From assembly GCA_932521035.1 (NCBI GenBank), contig OW051497.1, positions 2,108,001 through 2,172,000 on the forward strand: a stretch of DNA of 64,000 bases. Reading direction: 5' to 3'. This stretch comes from Oscheius dolichura (lineage: Eukaryota; Nematoda; Chromadorea; Rhabditida; Rhabditidae). Positions 45,011 to 57,119 of the stretch are shown one piece after another; position 1 is the first letter of the stretch, and each line of letters opens with the position of its first letter. Made by a program: the position numbers and the translations under genes. The notes below the pieces were generated by a model. The model saw only the letters and a list, made by a program, of their open reading frames with translations. It ran no database searches and was not told the origin of the DNA.

Positions 45011-45494
45011 CTTCTCAAGTTAATAGAGACTAGATATATGCTGGTCTGAAAATAAAAAACTAGTAAGAAATTGAGTGAAACTAGAAGAAAGAGAGAGAGA
45101 AGCGCCCAAAAATACAGCAGGCATGAAGAAACCAGGTCGCCAGCAAGCGGCGGAGTGGGAAGTGGAGGGATTCGTTAGAAAGAAGACGCCGAATATTTTC
45201 TTATTCACCGCCCTTTACCTGCCGCCGCTTTGCCTTGCGACCAGAGTCGCTCATTCACTGAGAAAAGGAGAGGAATAATGTTTATTCATTAATTTAATTC
45301 TCATCAGGGGGCTGGTCCAGTATATTTTGGTGAAGAGCAAGGAGCGACATCAATTCGCAGCCAATTCGAAATAAAAGGCTTTACTGGCTAGATAGTCGTT
45401 GAGAAGTATAGTGTATAATTCTTGGGAGACAATAGGTTGCGAGAACATCTGTCCTACCCGATTGACGATCATTTAGAACATGAATTAAAGTTGT
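45011..45494. other. Gap
   Basis: A plus-strand frame near 45130–45190 contains AAEWEVEGFVRKKT, vaguely like the start of a chromodomain, but nothing else supports it. Confidence 0.4.
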
Positions 45495-46960
45495 TCAGCG
45501 TATGACAATGATAATACTGTCTCCCCTATGAGATTTTCGGGGAAAATAGCAGCAGATTTTAGCTGCAGCGTGTTTGTAACCATCATTTGTTATCACGAAT
45601 AAAAAAGAACCAATTATAAACGCCAAGGGGTACAAGCAACAGAGGATACAGACTAGGACTGAAAGGACTACGTTTCTATAAAACAGTGGAATACCTGAAT
45701 TGTCGGCACCAGTGACCGCCACAACCACTATAGTTAAAGCGATTCCAAGAAACACAAGATCGTAAAGGACAGTCTAAATTTCATGATGTCTTAACTATTT
45801 ATGGTAAAGAGCACCTGTAAAATTAGGTTTTTTGTTAGTTTCCTGTGAATGATTTTTGTTTTCTGCGACATATTTGTTTGCATGCTGTTGAGTGTAGACA
45901 AGGTCCAGGTGGCAGCCACTACACTAAGCACGACGAAGCAAGAAATACCAAATATGTAGACAACCAGCCAAGATATCATACCGGCCGACGTTGCTCGTAA
46001 TAAGACTGTCTGCTCATCGAACAATATCGGGTTGTAAACTTGATCACTCTGAATCAGAAATGTCAAAAAATTCATACTCATTTTATACCTTTAGCAGTTC
46101 TGCTTTTAGCTCGTCGTGCTCTGCATAGGCAAATGGGACAGTGACTGGGGTTACTATGGACCCGGGGATGTAATAAAACACAAGCAGTGAATATGTTAAA
46201 CGAGGGTTTTGCAAGAAATGCTTGAAGGGAAGGACAGCCAGCAAACGTAGATGGAATAGTGGAGCCATTGAACTTGCGCTGACTGAAACCGGTGTAGCCG
46301 TGCTTTGTATAACGGTTTTCAGTTTTGCACAACATTTTCAGTTTAAAGAAAGCCTTCGGAATCTCGTGGGGTTGCCTGATTGAGCGCACGGGTACCACAG
46401 CGAAAACTGTCTGTTTCACGAGAATGCTTTTCACAGAAAAGGGGAAATTGACTGAAACCCAACTTATTCGATTCTGGTTTGGTTCTGATGATCTTTTTCG
46501 TCTTTTATGAAAATGCCAATTTCACCGGGTGCTACAGTAACCCGCCTAGGTTCCTGAGGTTTCTTTGCGGCCCCCTTAAGTTTCTTTAAATCCGATTTAC
46601 GTATCCCTTAGATTAACTCACCCAGAAACAAAGACACTTGAACAATGAAAAGCACGATACTTGGGCTAACATATTTCAAGGGCCCTAATGGATAGGCACC
46701 CATAAAGGGAGGCAAATAAATTGGAGTGTATAACAAGCATAGTAAAACTTGGCATGACCACAACCTGAAGGAGTTTAAAATGGTTACTGAAATGGTAAAA
46801 CTTACAACGATTGGTGAACAAGCAACGCAATCTTATACCCTTTTTCAACTTTACCCGAATGATAAACGATGATGTACAGAAGGGATGGCCCTATGATAAC
46901 TATAATAACTCCCAATATCCTCATAAAGAGCGTATAAGTGGGAACGAAGCCGTCTTCCAT
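45495..46960 (-). CDS. Srh/Sri-like 7TM chemoreceptor 5
   Basis: Starts MEDGFVPTYTLFMRILG at 46960. Later exons read MAPLFHLRLLAVLPFKHFL, KTKIIHRKLTKNLILQ and LYDLVFLGIALTIVVVAV, with LFVITNDGYKHAAAKICCY after TM7; the stop is at 45495. Six exons, seven hydrophobic segments, no break seen. The intron between exons 2 and 3 (about 46280–46620) is longer than in its paralogues. E-box 51 bases upstream of the ATG. Confidence 0.8.
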
Positions 46961-47010
46961 ATACAAAAGTGATTAATTGAATCCTCAGCGTAAGTTGCCA
47001 TATTCTGTTT

Positions 47011-47016
47011 CACCTG
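47011..47016 (-). promoter_or_regulatory. E-box CACCTG upstream of receptor 5
   Basis: TGTTTCACCTGTTTAG lies 51 bases before the ATG. TTGTGACCTCATTTCC follows about 40 bases further upstream, resembling the second block at receptor 3. Confidence 0.55.
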
Positions 47017-47059
47017 TTTAGACTGACACGTTGAAATGTTGCAGGTGAACTTTTGTGAC

Positions 47060-47849
47060 CTCATTTCCTGGTTAAAAAAGCAACAAATTATTGGGCTTGA
47101 TGTAGGCCTAAAAGAGGTTGAGCCCGGCCTGTTTGTCACTGTAATTGATGGGCGCCCGGCCGGATGCAATTATAGCGACTCCTAGCTTCATAGATAGCCC
47201 GTAAACAGTTCGAAAGGAGTAACTTTTCATATCAAGCAAGAGGCCGATAATGTTTGCACACGCTACTACTCAATACGGGTGCGCGACATTAGTTCCATGG
47301 AAGATCCATGAACAATGTAGCACTCCCCAAATGGTCTAGTTTTGGCCGTGGAAATAATGTCCGTGGAAATAATGCACCTCGTGGAACCATCGTCGCACCT
47401 GACTATCATCTCAATCTAACCCTTTTCTATACCATGAAGTCACTTCAGTCGAACAGCTCCAAGAATTTTTTCCTCGTTCTTGAGGTTTATCTCGGTTGTC
47501 ATTTTATGAACAGCTAGAAGATTTGGTAGGACCGCTCCGCGAATGGGAAAGTAACGGTTGAAGTCTCGATTAACACCGACTTCAGGTTTCCAAACTTTAT
47601 TTGAGATAAAGACAAATTAAACAAGAAGATCAAGTAAGAGTGAACGGAGTACGAAGATGGCCTGGTCAAGTCGGCCCATTTCCAGCAGTTGAGCAACTCT
47701 TTTACATTTTCTGAAAGCGGACGTCCAGTGAACCGATGAGCTGAGGAGTGTGGGCCAACTTTCTGAACCAACTTTCCAAACATGTCCATACAGGGATCGA
47801 TCAGAAACAATTTTTATTTTTTTGGAAAAAGAAGTTTCGCCTCCATTGC
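47060..47849. other. Gap
   Basis: A minus-strand frame 47514–47810 (including KLVQKVGPHSSAHRFTGRPL) is open for 98 residues but has no recognised domain or convincing splice context. No other feature. Confidence 0.35.
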
Positions 47850-49052
47850 CTATATAAAGAGGACGCTGTCTACTTTTTTAGGTTTCCGAAGGAAGAAACT
47901 TAAAATATGGAGAACAGCGTGTTTGTAGCTGTCATTTGTGGCAACTAATATTGCTGAACCAATCATGAATGCCCAAGGATACATCATGAATAGACTGCTC
48001 AGCAGCACTGGAAGGTTTCGGATATTCCGTCAATTCTTCAATGCTCCGATACCTGTTTCGCCGGGACCAGAAACCGTCAGAGCAACGATACTAATTGTTA
48101 TCCCAATGAAAACGATATTGTAAAACGTAGTCTGAAAGTTTTAATAAATTGGAATAGTGGAAAGTTACCTGTAAAATTAGAGTTTTCGTCAATTTTCTCT
48201 GAATCATTCTGGTCTTTTGAGACATATTTGTCTGCATACTGTTCAATGTAGCCAGTATCCCAATGGCCGCTGATATGGTAATAATAATGAAGGAAGAAAC
48301 TCCGAGTACAAAAATACATACCCAGATAACAACACCTGCTGATGCTGAACTCAAGGCAGCTGTTTGGGGATCGAATAATCTTACGTCATAGACTTGGATA
48401 GTCTATGTCAGCATTTAAAATAATTATATTAATTTCCTACCTCTAGTAGGTTCGCCTTGAACGTGTCTTGATGCAAATAAGCAAAAGGTAAAGCAGCTGG
48501 GCTTATTATCGAAGAGGGAATGTAACAATATATTAGCAGGGGGTAGGTAATGTATGGGTTGTGCATATAATGTCTTAGGGGAAGAACAGCCAACAGGCGA
48601 ATGTGGAACAGGGAAGCTAGTGCCGTTATACTTACTAAAAATGAAAACTCCAAAATATTTGGTTCTGGTTGGGCAAGTGTTTTTCATCCAACCCATTTTA
48701 TATTTTTTTAAAGGCTTACCAAGCAATATAGATATTTGAAAAATGAGAAGCACAATACTCGGGCATATATCCTTCAAGTAGCCTGTTGAATAAAGAGCAA
48801 TATAAGGGGATACATTAACGGGGATGTAGCACAAGCAGAGAGAAACTTGTGAGATCCATATTCTAAAGGAGTAATTCCTAAGACTTGAGAGAAGCATCTA
48901 CAAAGTTTGGTGAACGAGTAAGGCAGTTTTATATTGCTTTCCGATTTTGGACGAGTGATTCACGATGAGATAAATGGTAATTGGGCTATGACAACCATAA
49001 TTCCGAATATCTTCTTAAGTAGCACATAACTTCGAAGGAAGTCGTTGTCCAT
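47850..49052 (-). pseudogene. Srh/Sri-like chemoreceptor 6 with a one-base frameshift
   Basis: Starts MDNDFLRSYVLLKKIFG at 49052. In exon 1 the family's VVIGPIT codons are one base short (GTCATAGCCCAATT where a GG is expected, near 48988), which brings TGA into frame about 30 bases later. Everything downstream is otherwise intact: ALYSTGYLKDICPS, LASLFHIRLLAVLPLRHYM, KTRMIQRKLTKTLILQ, and AILVATNDSYKHAVLHIL, with a stop at 47850. Either a very recent pseudogene or a sequencing error. E-box retained. Confidence 0.75.
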
Positions 49053-49103
49053 GGTTGAAGGTGATCCAATAAGAGTAAACACGTATGCTCCTATATTCTA
49101 TAC

Positions 49104-49109
49104 CACCTG
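49104..49109 (-). promoter_or_regulatory. E-box CACCTG upstream of receptor 6
   Basis: TTCTATACCACCTGCAAC lies 52 bases before the ATG. ACATGTGCATTACCTATGG then TCTCATTG follows upstream, the second block of the module. Confidence 0.55.
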
Positions 49110-50986
49110 CAACTAAAAAGTCATCACGTTACATGTGCATTACCTATGGTCTCATTGTGTCAGTAAACGGCTACAAAAAGGAGATTCTCAAGCGGGCCCT
49201 GTGACAGTATTTCAACTCTTTTTTCGGCAACCAGCTGGGAAATACCGCAAACTAAGGCGCAGTAACACACCAAAGGACATGCATCCTCAGTGTCTGCCAT
49301 CTGAACGATAATACGTGAACAAAGGAGCTAGATGGATTACTTATAGCTGTCCCCGGAAAGAATGCCAATCCTTCAGGGACGGCCCTGTTTTTTTGCTTCT
49401 GCTTTCTTTACAAGCTCTCAATCCAGCTCGGTGTATTTTGTCCCTCAGAACATTTTTTGTTTCTATCACCCTGTTCTAATTGTTTAATTTAGCTTTGCCC
49501 AAAACATTTTGAATTGAGTTCCCACGAGTCATTGCCTCCTTTGAATACAAATTAATTCGGGCTTCAAACCTACGGACTACTCGCTACTCTCTCCGAAAAT
49601 TGCCCTTCTCTTCTTGCATTTGCAAGATGCAATTGCTGCTAATGATATTAAGCAAAATAGTTCCCCTTTTTGTTTCTTTGACTGGGGCAGACATGGGCCA
49701 ATACAGCTGCCGGGAGTTTCCTTATTTCTCAGAAAGTCTATGTTGGTAACCACTGTTCGTTTTTGTTTCACCCCTGAGTTTACCGGTTACCTTTCCTTAT
49801 ACAGGGCCAGCTGGAAAGATCCAGCTGCCCGCAATGCCCTCTCTTTTTCTGTATTGTACCCTTTTGTGTGATAGTTTTCACCAAAACTGTAGCTAAATTT
49901 GCCCGTCAGTTTGTTCTACTTGTAAACATAGAGAGGAGTCCGCGTCCCCCCAGATGCGCCGGGATTCAATATCCCCTGCGCGTATTATCTCCTGCCAGGT
50001 GCGAGGCGGCTCTTCTCGGGCTAATCACTATGCCAGCCGGCTAAGAGATTATCAAAGCCAGTGCATGCACCGAATCAATGCGAGACAGGCCGCCGGGCTC
50101 CTCGGCAACCTGGGGGCTCCGTTTCCATCTTCTCAGCATTGTACTTCGCTAGCTGAGCACGAACATTTCCCACATTTCTTCTGGGGAAAAACTAACTCAC
50201 GGGAGCGACTAATTACCTCCTCTAATTATTATTATCTTTCTATTGAATTCAGTCGGTCTTGCTCTCCCCCACACACAATTGTATTTCTATTAATTTGCAA
50301 GCATTGGTGAGAAAATTGCTTCTTAAAAATCCAACTCCTCATTTTTACTAATTGGGGCGTCAAAGTTTATGAATGAAAAAGCGCAATGCAATCATAAAGT
50401 CGCCGAGGTGTTGCAGCACCCGTCTAATTATTTGCCACGGCGGGTCGCTAATCTATTCAGAACGCGTATAACTTCCTCTTGGAGGCATCTCACCTGAATC
50501 AAATCCTATTACGTGAAATCTTTTCTATCTATCCTTCTTAATACAGTTTTCGCTATTAGATAGGCTATTTTAGAAGAACTAACACACTTTATTCTGGATG
50601 TTTCTCTAACCACTCTCTTTGATCTCCGTTACAAACAGTTATAATCTGTGTGAAAGGGCTAAGCCCAGAATACATCCCCCTCACGCCAAAGAAGGGCAGC
50701 TTATACTCGGCGATGACGCTACTGCCATTTGCTCCCCTTCTATAGAGTAGATTAATGATGCTTGTTTGTTCCCCCTTCCAACCTATTCTGAGCGCGTCAT
50801 AAGCAGTTTGCGAAGCATCTGAAAGAAAACAGCAGCGTAAAATCAGTTGTATTCACACTTTGGTCGAAGAGAATTAAGAATTACTTTTTCCTAGCTATTC
50901 AGCGTTCTCATACCATTTTTGCTTCTCTCCCCCTCTCCCATAATTTACTTCATACTTTTCAGAAAACTTGCAAATCCTTTTCTAAA
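49110..50986. other. Intergenic, nearly 1.9 kb
   Basis: I find no gene, RNA or mobile element. Some plus-strand frames are open (49614–49871, 49954–50310) but show no domain. A TTTTCAG at 50956–50962 precedes the next gene. Confidence 0.45.
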
Positions 50987-51823
50987 ATGGAAGCTAATGA
51001 CAATACTGAGGCAAGCTCTCCCTTTTCTGTATCGAACCTTTTATTTCCGGTCCGTGAGAACTCTCCGGAAATTGTTGGGGAGGACCAAAAACAGGGGAAC
51101 GGTCCCCGCACTCCTGCCGAATGTGAAGAAGATAAGAAGGTGAAATTTGCATTTATTTTGAAACTTATTGGATGTAGATCGATTCTCCGATTGAGTCTCC
51201 ACCCATTTTGGAGAAAGCCGAGGATGCTGAGGTCTCGGATGAGAGCACGACTGCTGTCGCTTCGGCCGATGAAAGTGTAAGCTTTTCTTCTATTCTGCTA
51301 TTATTTTTGGAATACCGGCGAAATATTATTTCAGCAGGATCACGAAGTCGTCGAAAATCCTGATCTAATCGACGAGACTTTGACAAGCGTCCCAGGCTTA
51401 GAAGAACCGGTAGGGCCTTTTTCGTTCATGATAAACAAATGAAATTTCCAGCCAGCGGTCGATAATGCCAAAGAAACAATAAAGAGAAAGCTCAGCGACT
51501 CCGTTGACGAACAGGTAAGTATCTCACCTGAGCCAGTACATCCTTTACAGGCTGCTAAGCGCCCTGCTCCGGGGGATGACAAGGATGTTCAAGAGATAGG
51601 AGCCGTAGAGAGCCCCTTAGTCAAGGGAGGCGAGAAGACTAATGACGAAGACGTCGTTCTCCTCCAAGAAGAGGAAACAGACGATACAAAGTTCAAGGCC
51701 CCGGAACTCCCGAAGGAGGTATGGCGTCTTCTTGCCCTTACAGTATAATTTTAGCTTTAGAAGGGAAGCAATGGAAAGTGCAAGGGTACCATCGACTGCA
51801 ACTGGGATGAGCATGTTAACTGA
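50987..51823 (+). CDS. Acidic, disordered protein of unknown function
   Basis: Starts MEANDNTEASSPFSVSNLLF at 50987, 24 bases behind a TTTTCAG likely used for spliced-leader addition. Exons 50987–51139, 51178–51276, 51335–51409, 51452–51514, 51551–51718 and 51761–51823 are all in frame and GT–AG. The product, about 207 residues, is rich in Glu, Asp, Ser, Pro and Lys, with motifs such as TIKRKLSDSVDEQ and KRPAPGDDKD that suggest a nuclear localisation signal. No folded domain is recognised. The last exon is the least certain, because alternative acceptors at 51741 and 51754 would change the tail. Confidence 0.6.
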
Positions 51824-52846
51824 GGAGCCCGCCACGTTCCCATTCTTTTTATGCAATTTTATGTTTGCGTCCGTTATTTTCTAAGTTATATAAGGCTTTA
51901 AATGTTTTCTAATTCACAACGGATTGCATATCTTTTGTTATTTTATGCAAGGTTTTTTAATGAAATGGGAACTTTCATCACATGGATTTTGTAATAAATC
52001 CCCACGCCCTGAGGGCTTATCTAATTCATGACTACAGTGTCCGGCTAAGCTGGAACAAATCTTAAATCGAATCTCACTTACGTAAATTGGAGAGTAGTAG
52101 GCGAGCGGTTACGGCTACTATTGTGTGATACGGAATGACGGAAACGGCACAGAGGATAATCGACACTAAATGTCTGGACTCTTTGGTCCCTGGCGCATTC
52201 AAAGATGATCAGGCTATGTCTGCGAACTGTTTGCTGACTCCATCATGACCTTGAATTGCATGAAAGGTAGTGCTCAATTAGCAGCTACTCGTAATCAAAG
52301 GATAATACTTGTTTTCACCATCAATCAGCTTTCTATTCTTTCTGCATTCAACCAAATGCAGAGTTTTCCATATTGCAGTTCTCCTTCTATACAAAGTACA
52401 TGAGATTGTTTTTCACGCTCTCTCTAGGTTATGAGGAGCTGTTTCTAAGGGACGTGTTTTTCTGAATGTTTCTCAAGATTACTTGTAGGTCACCGGATAA
52501 CACTTTCCATATTGAGAACTATCACTTACATTACCCGCGTTTACCTTCCCTTACCCTCTTGCAGATGATTTACCGCTGAGGGCAAAGTTTATCATCCCGC
52601 TGTTCTCTGTGACATCAATCAGAGATTAATCTGAGCTGATTTGTGCTGCAGCAGGCAGGCTAGGTCCCGACACGACCCCTGAACAGAGGTAGAGATTTAA
52701 AAACATGTAGTTATCTTGGGCAATTGAGATATTTGAGGGTTTTATAAAAGAGCACATACTCGTTAATAAAATGCCGTGTTCTGTTGAGGAGACCGCCTAT
52801 TTCCTCATAGCGTTACGTTGTTTCTTAATGTAGTTTTGCTTACAGA
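51824..52846. other. Intergenic
   Basis: No gene recognised. A TATA-like TTTTATAAAAGAGC at about 52740 and a CTTACAG one base before the ATG at 52847 could belong to the next small ORF. Confidence 0.4.
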
Positions 52847-53077
52847 ATGTCCGATGAACCCGAGATAGAGGGTATTGTCTCAGATATTGTATCTCCCCGA
52901 TATGTAAATGCATTTGCATTTCTTTTAGAAGATCTCGTCATTTACAGAACAGTGTTTCTTTCCACCACCTTTGTAGTGCAATTATGTTTGCAAGCAAAGG
53001 TGCATCAAACAATATCAGCTAATGGAGAACCGGTAACCGACTACCTCGTAGAACTGACAGAAGATCGCTTTAAATGA
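52847..53077 (+). CDS. Possible small protein
   Basis: MSDEPEIEGIVSDIVSPRY is followed by either a continuous frame to 53077 (76 residues) or an intron starting GTAAATG after RY. The acceptor before the ATG and the TATA-like box upstream favour transcription. No family recognised. It converges on the collagen gene, with only 72 bases between the stop codons. Confidence 0.35.
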   Translation: MSDEPEIEGIVSDIVSPRYVNAFAFLLEDLVIYRTVFLSTTFVVQLCLQAKVHQTISANGEPVTDYLVELTEDRFK

Positions 53078-53149
53078 CACTCTTCAAGAAACGATTCAAC
53101 GTGGCTTCTTTATTTTTCTCTATTATGTACATGAAAGACAACATTCGTT

Positions 53150-54577
53150 TTAAGCTCTCACAGCCGACTTCCTGTGCTGTGCCTTGCGCTGGTGCTGCTG
53201 CTGTCTTGCACTCGGTGTTCTCTTCTGCTGGCTTCGCTTGGCATGACCATCAGCTCTATCCTTCTTTGGTTCAGCAGCTCTTCTTTTAGGATCGGTGGCT
53301 CTTTTGTTGGACACAGTGGCTTGCTTCTTTGGCTCGGTAGCTCTCCTCTTAGTCTCGGTGGCTCGCTTTTTGGATTCAACAGCTCGTCGCTTAGGTTCAG
53401 TAGCTCTCTTCTTATGAGTAAGGGGGTGGACGGCGCGGGCAGGAGCAGCTCTCTTCTTGGCTGCAGCCTTCCTCTTTGCTGCTGCACGTCTCTTAGCGGC
53501 AAATGCATGACGAACCACAGCCTTCTGAAAGAGAAAATCGTAGAATCAATGGATATGACGGTTTTACCTTGGAAACGGCCCGAGATCGAGATGCACTATG
53601 TCTTACAACAGCAGCGGGCTCATCACCACGAGGAGGGCAAGGACAGTATTCGCCTGAAAGTATTTTGTTTACAAAATGAACAAGAAAATGCTTACCATCG
53701 CCTCCAGGCTTTCCAGATTGTCCGTCTTCACCGTCTTCTCCATCAGGTCCGGGCTCTCCTGGTTGACCAGCGGGCCCCGGGGGTCCAGCGGGACCTGCTG
53801 GTCCAACTCCTCCATCTTTACCCTTCTGACCTGGTCCGCCAGCAGGTCCAGCCTTTCCTGGACCTCCGGCGGGTCCAGGGAGTGACTTTCTTCGCATCCC
53901 TGGTTTTCCTGGTGCTCCGGCCTGCCCAGGAGATCCGGCCTTTCCAGGAGCTCCAGCATCTCCCGGTGGTCCAGCTGGTCCGGCATCGCCGACAGACGAC
54001 TCCGCTCCTGGCTGTCCTGGCTGCAAATTATAAAATGTCCTATAGAAGTTAGAAGAGGGCTTACCTTTCCGTCAGGTCCGGCCTTTCCAGGGGGTCCGTT
54101 GGGCCCCTTAGGCCCCGCGGCACCAGGTGGGCATTTAATACAGCCGCCGGGTCCGTCACTGAGTACACTGACTCCATGGGTTCCTTCTTTTCCCGACTCT
54201 CCAGGATGGCCATCTTCTCCGGGTGCTCCAGGAGCTCCAGGAGGTCCGGGAGGTCCAGCAGGGCACTTGCTTCCTCCTCCACCGGCGCTGCACCCGCAAC
54301 CTGCTTGCCGTTTAGCACGGCCAGCAGCGTGAGAAAGCCGCTTCTTCATGGTGACCTGGGACATTGAACGCCAAGCTCCGTTTGCCATTCCCTAGATTAA
54401 AATAAAATAAACGAAACGAATAGAAATACACACCTTGAATTCATCAAAGTGTTGGAGAGAATCCGCATGGAAGGAGCTGATATCATGAAGAAGATAGCCC
54501 ACGCTCAAGAGACACACGACAATCGCCGTTCCACTGGCAATGGATGCCATTGTGACCCAAACTTTTGCCGCAGTCAT
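53150..54577 (-). CDS. Cuticle collagen with a basic, heptad-repeat C-terminal extension
   Basis: Exons 54434–54577, 54065–54391, 53696–54020, 53568–53653 and 53150–53524 are all in frame. Residues 1–48 hold the nematode cuticle collagen N-terminal transmembrane segment (ASIASGTAIVVCLLSVGYLL). A furin-like site GRAKRQ lies near residue 75. The family cysteine pairs CGC…KC and CIKC precede Gly-X-Y tracts (GPPGPPGAPGAPGEDG and a longer one), and CPCPP closes the triple-helical part. Normal cuticle collagens end shortly after this. Here the last exon adds 124 residues that are almost entirely Lys, Arg, Ala, Thr, Pro and Glu, with seven near-perfect 7-residue units. Secreted by hypodermis if it behaves like its family. 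Confidence 0.9.
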
Positions 54578-55004
54578 CTAAAATAATCCAATTATCTGTA
54601 GATTTAAAAAATTAGAAGAATTAGAAGGGAGAGCAGGAGCTGATGCTGCTGTCCTTCCTTGCCAACCTTATAAGGAAAGCGTACCTTTGTCCCATCCCAG
54701 TCATACTTTTTCCTCGGTGTGTGTTGTAGTGTCGCTATCGTTTACGACTCCATTTCTATTCTCTTTGTGCATCTGCCATCTTTTTGCGTGTGGTAAATGG
54801 GTCGCGGTCACACCTTCGGGCATTCTGCCGCCGAGAGATCATTGCCCATGTTAAACTGACTGGAGACGATTATTATTTAAACGCTTGTAAATATTCAATG
54901 GCATACCATGTATTATTCACTGTAAAAAGTAAGTTGCACAATTTATTTTACTATATCACAAGTACCAGAGAACGACTATGTACATTTAATGCGATTATAC
55001 AATT
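54578..55004. other. Intergenic
   Basis: Upstream region of the collagen gene. Nothing recognised beyond it. Confidence 0.45.
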
Positions 55005-56503
55005 TTAATCCATGGGAGGAGGCGGAGGGGTCAAATATCTTGAGCAAATCTCGTTTTTCATTTTGATAAATTCAGGATGGGGATTAGAAAAATTAGGGAA
55101 ATGGGGCAACTTCGGGGCGAAGTCGATCTGGGACTCGTCACACACCATGACCATCCTGGCTCCGCCATCAATGAAGATACGCTGGAACTGATGGTCTACG
55201 GATGTGTACTCGTCAAAAAAGAACGAGATAAAAATTGGGACTGGGTTCCCAGTGACGGAAGAAGGGGGAAGACTCTCAGTGTAACCAAAAAAGAGAGTTA
55301 TCTTACAGGCCGTGTTGGGGCGCTTGAGCGGGACGGAACTGTCGATGTCGTAACTGACGACCACGTGCTTCTGGATCGTGCCACACAAGAGATTCAGAAA
55401 TGGTTCGAAGTAGAAGAAGTTCATGTCAAAGTTGAGGAGAATCCTGTTGGTGTAGAGGCAGAACGGCTCTTGAGCTCTTCTTTCATTCACGTGGGTTTCC
55501 TGCCATTGCTCGAAGCACTTCAGCATCTAAAACATTGACGCTTTCAATTGAAAGAGATCTTTTTACTCACCCGAAGCAGGGCCTGGAACCTTCCATGAAG
55601 ATTATGTGCCTTCATCATCCTGAGCTTGACAACTTTTGATTTATTATAAAGAATCCTCTCAAAGCCTGAATCTTCAGTGACCACCGCAACCTGAAAGTGT
55701 CGTGTAAAATTTAAAGAAAGAATAACTCACAATGGGTGGGAGATTAGCTAAAAAGTCGAAGTCCTTCATTTTCTTACACACGATTTTCACCGTGTCCAGG
55801 CTCCTCATGAAATGGGATAGCTCCTCCGCTCGGTTGCTAATATCCCAAATGATGGTCCTTCCCCTAATTCTGTATTCCTTCAAGAGCTTGGCGGTAAGGG
55901 CACACGTCTGGGTGAAGGCGTCGTGGTACTTGGCCTAAACAGGAGAATTCTACATAATTAACAAAAAGGTGTTTACCTCTGAGTGGGAGCGGATGTGAAC
56001 GTCTTTGAAGTTCCTGTTTCTGATGACGCTAAGAACATTATGAAGCTGCTCCTCCTGGATTCGCTCTTCTTCTTCCACGACGACGTCCACACTGACACGT
56101 TGCTGATTGAGATGGCGTTGCTGTAACTGCACATGTTGTTTAGACACATCTGTATTTTCCGTTGTCTTATTCCAGGTAATATCAAGTTGTCCACTCTTAT
56201 GCCATTTCACCCTGTGGAAACTGTGTAAAAGAGAAAATAAGCTACCTGAACCGGATTTCTTATAGGGAATATCCCAATTGCCAATAAATCGTCGCCCACA
56301 TCCAAAAAATATCGCTTATCCGTTGTCATTGAAACCTCCTCTGCCATTCTGCAGGTTGCTTGGAAATCTATCCATGTAGGATGATCTAGCTGTAAATAGG
56401 ATTTCCATTAGAAAAAGAAATTAATTGAAAAGAGAAGCCTTACCTTCTTGACGACGCGTTTTAGGGCTACATATGGCATATCAGTTAACGGAAACCCATT
56501 CAT
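55005..56503 (-). CDS. F-box-like protein of nematode type
   Basis: Exons 56444–56503, 56246–56389, 55977–56211, 55731–55934, 55571–55690 and 55005–55526. The N-terminus MNGFPLTDMPYVALKRVVKK followed by LDHPTWIDFQATCRMAEE fits the degenerate F-box of nematode fbx families (FPLxxLPxxAxxxVLKxLD), a substrate adaptor fold for SCF ubiquitin ligases. The rest (about 370 residues, ending in a proline run and MD) resembles the uncharacterised C-terminal halves of these proteins. Exon 2 to exon 3 is out of frame by one base with the only good splice sites, so either a non-standard splice, an error or an inactivating change exists there. Confidence 0.6.
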
Positions 56504-57119
56504 CTTACGCTATCTGTAAAATCCTCTTTTTCAGATATTACTAATGAAATCAAGAGAAATAAAAGATTAAGGCTTCAAGTTCAACAACATTGACGTTATG
56601 GAAATGCTCCCAGGCCCCTTCTTTTTTAGAAAATGTCATTTTCCTTCAAATATGTCAGGCTAAATGGGTCTTATTGTTTTGGAAGTAATGTTTAAAAACA
56701 TGGCTAGCCAAACCCAGAAAATAGTGATCGTTCTTGAAGGAAAACAGACACAAAATATCGTTATTGAATGATGCGTCACTATTACAAAAACTTAGAGGGA
56801 ATCCGCAATAGAGCAGCATTCTATCCCTTGATTTTTGACCTCGGTTATGTAAAAAAAGGGGATAAGGAATGCACAGGTTAATCCCGGCTTAGTAAATGTT
56901 ATCCGGAAATATCTGCTTACGTGTAGGAAGAGGAATAAATGTAAGGTTACCGTGAGAACAATAGCAAAAGGGAGTTATCAGACCAAGAAACCCCGATATC
57001 GCCTGCAGAGTGACCTGTCAACACAGGGAAAATGGTAGAGATATCGGAAAGGAAGACTTAGAAGCAGACAACAACGAGTAACAACGGGAATCTTTATTTC
57101 TGATGGAAACTCAACAGAT
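56504..57119. other. Intergenic
   Basis: No gene recognised. Confidence 0.45.

Noticed and set aside
45075-45278. Possible chromodomain start (AAEWEVEGFVRKKT) on the plus strand
   Set aside because: Only a few residues match and the frame then turns hydrophobic; no acceptor-to-donor structure.
49614-50310. Open frames in the 49–51 kb gap
   Set aside because: No domain, hydrophobic pattern or splice context in support.
53174-54052. Plus-strand frame of 292 residues
   Set aside because: Antisense shadow of the collagen Gly-X-Y repeats and basic tail, which keep the opposite strand open.
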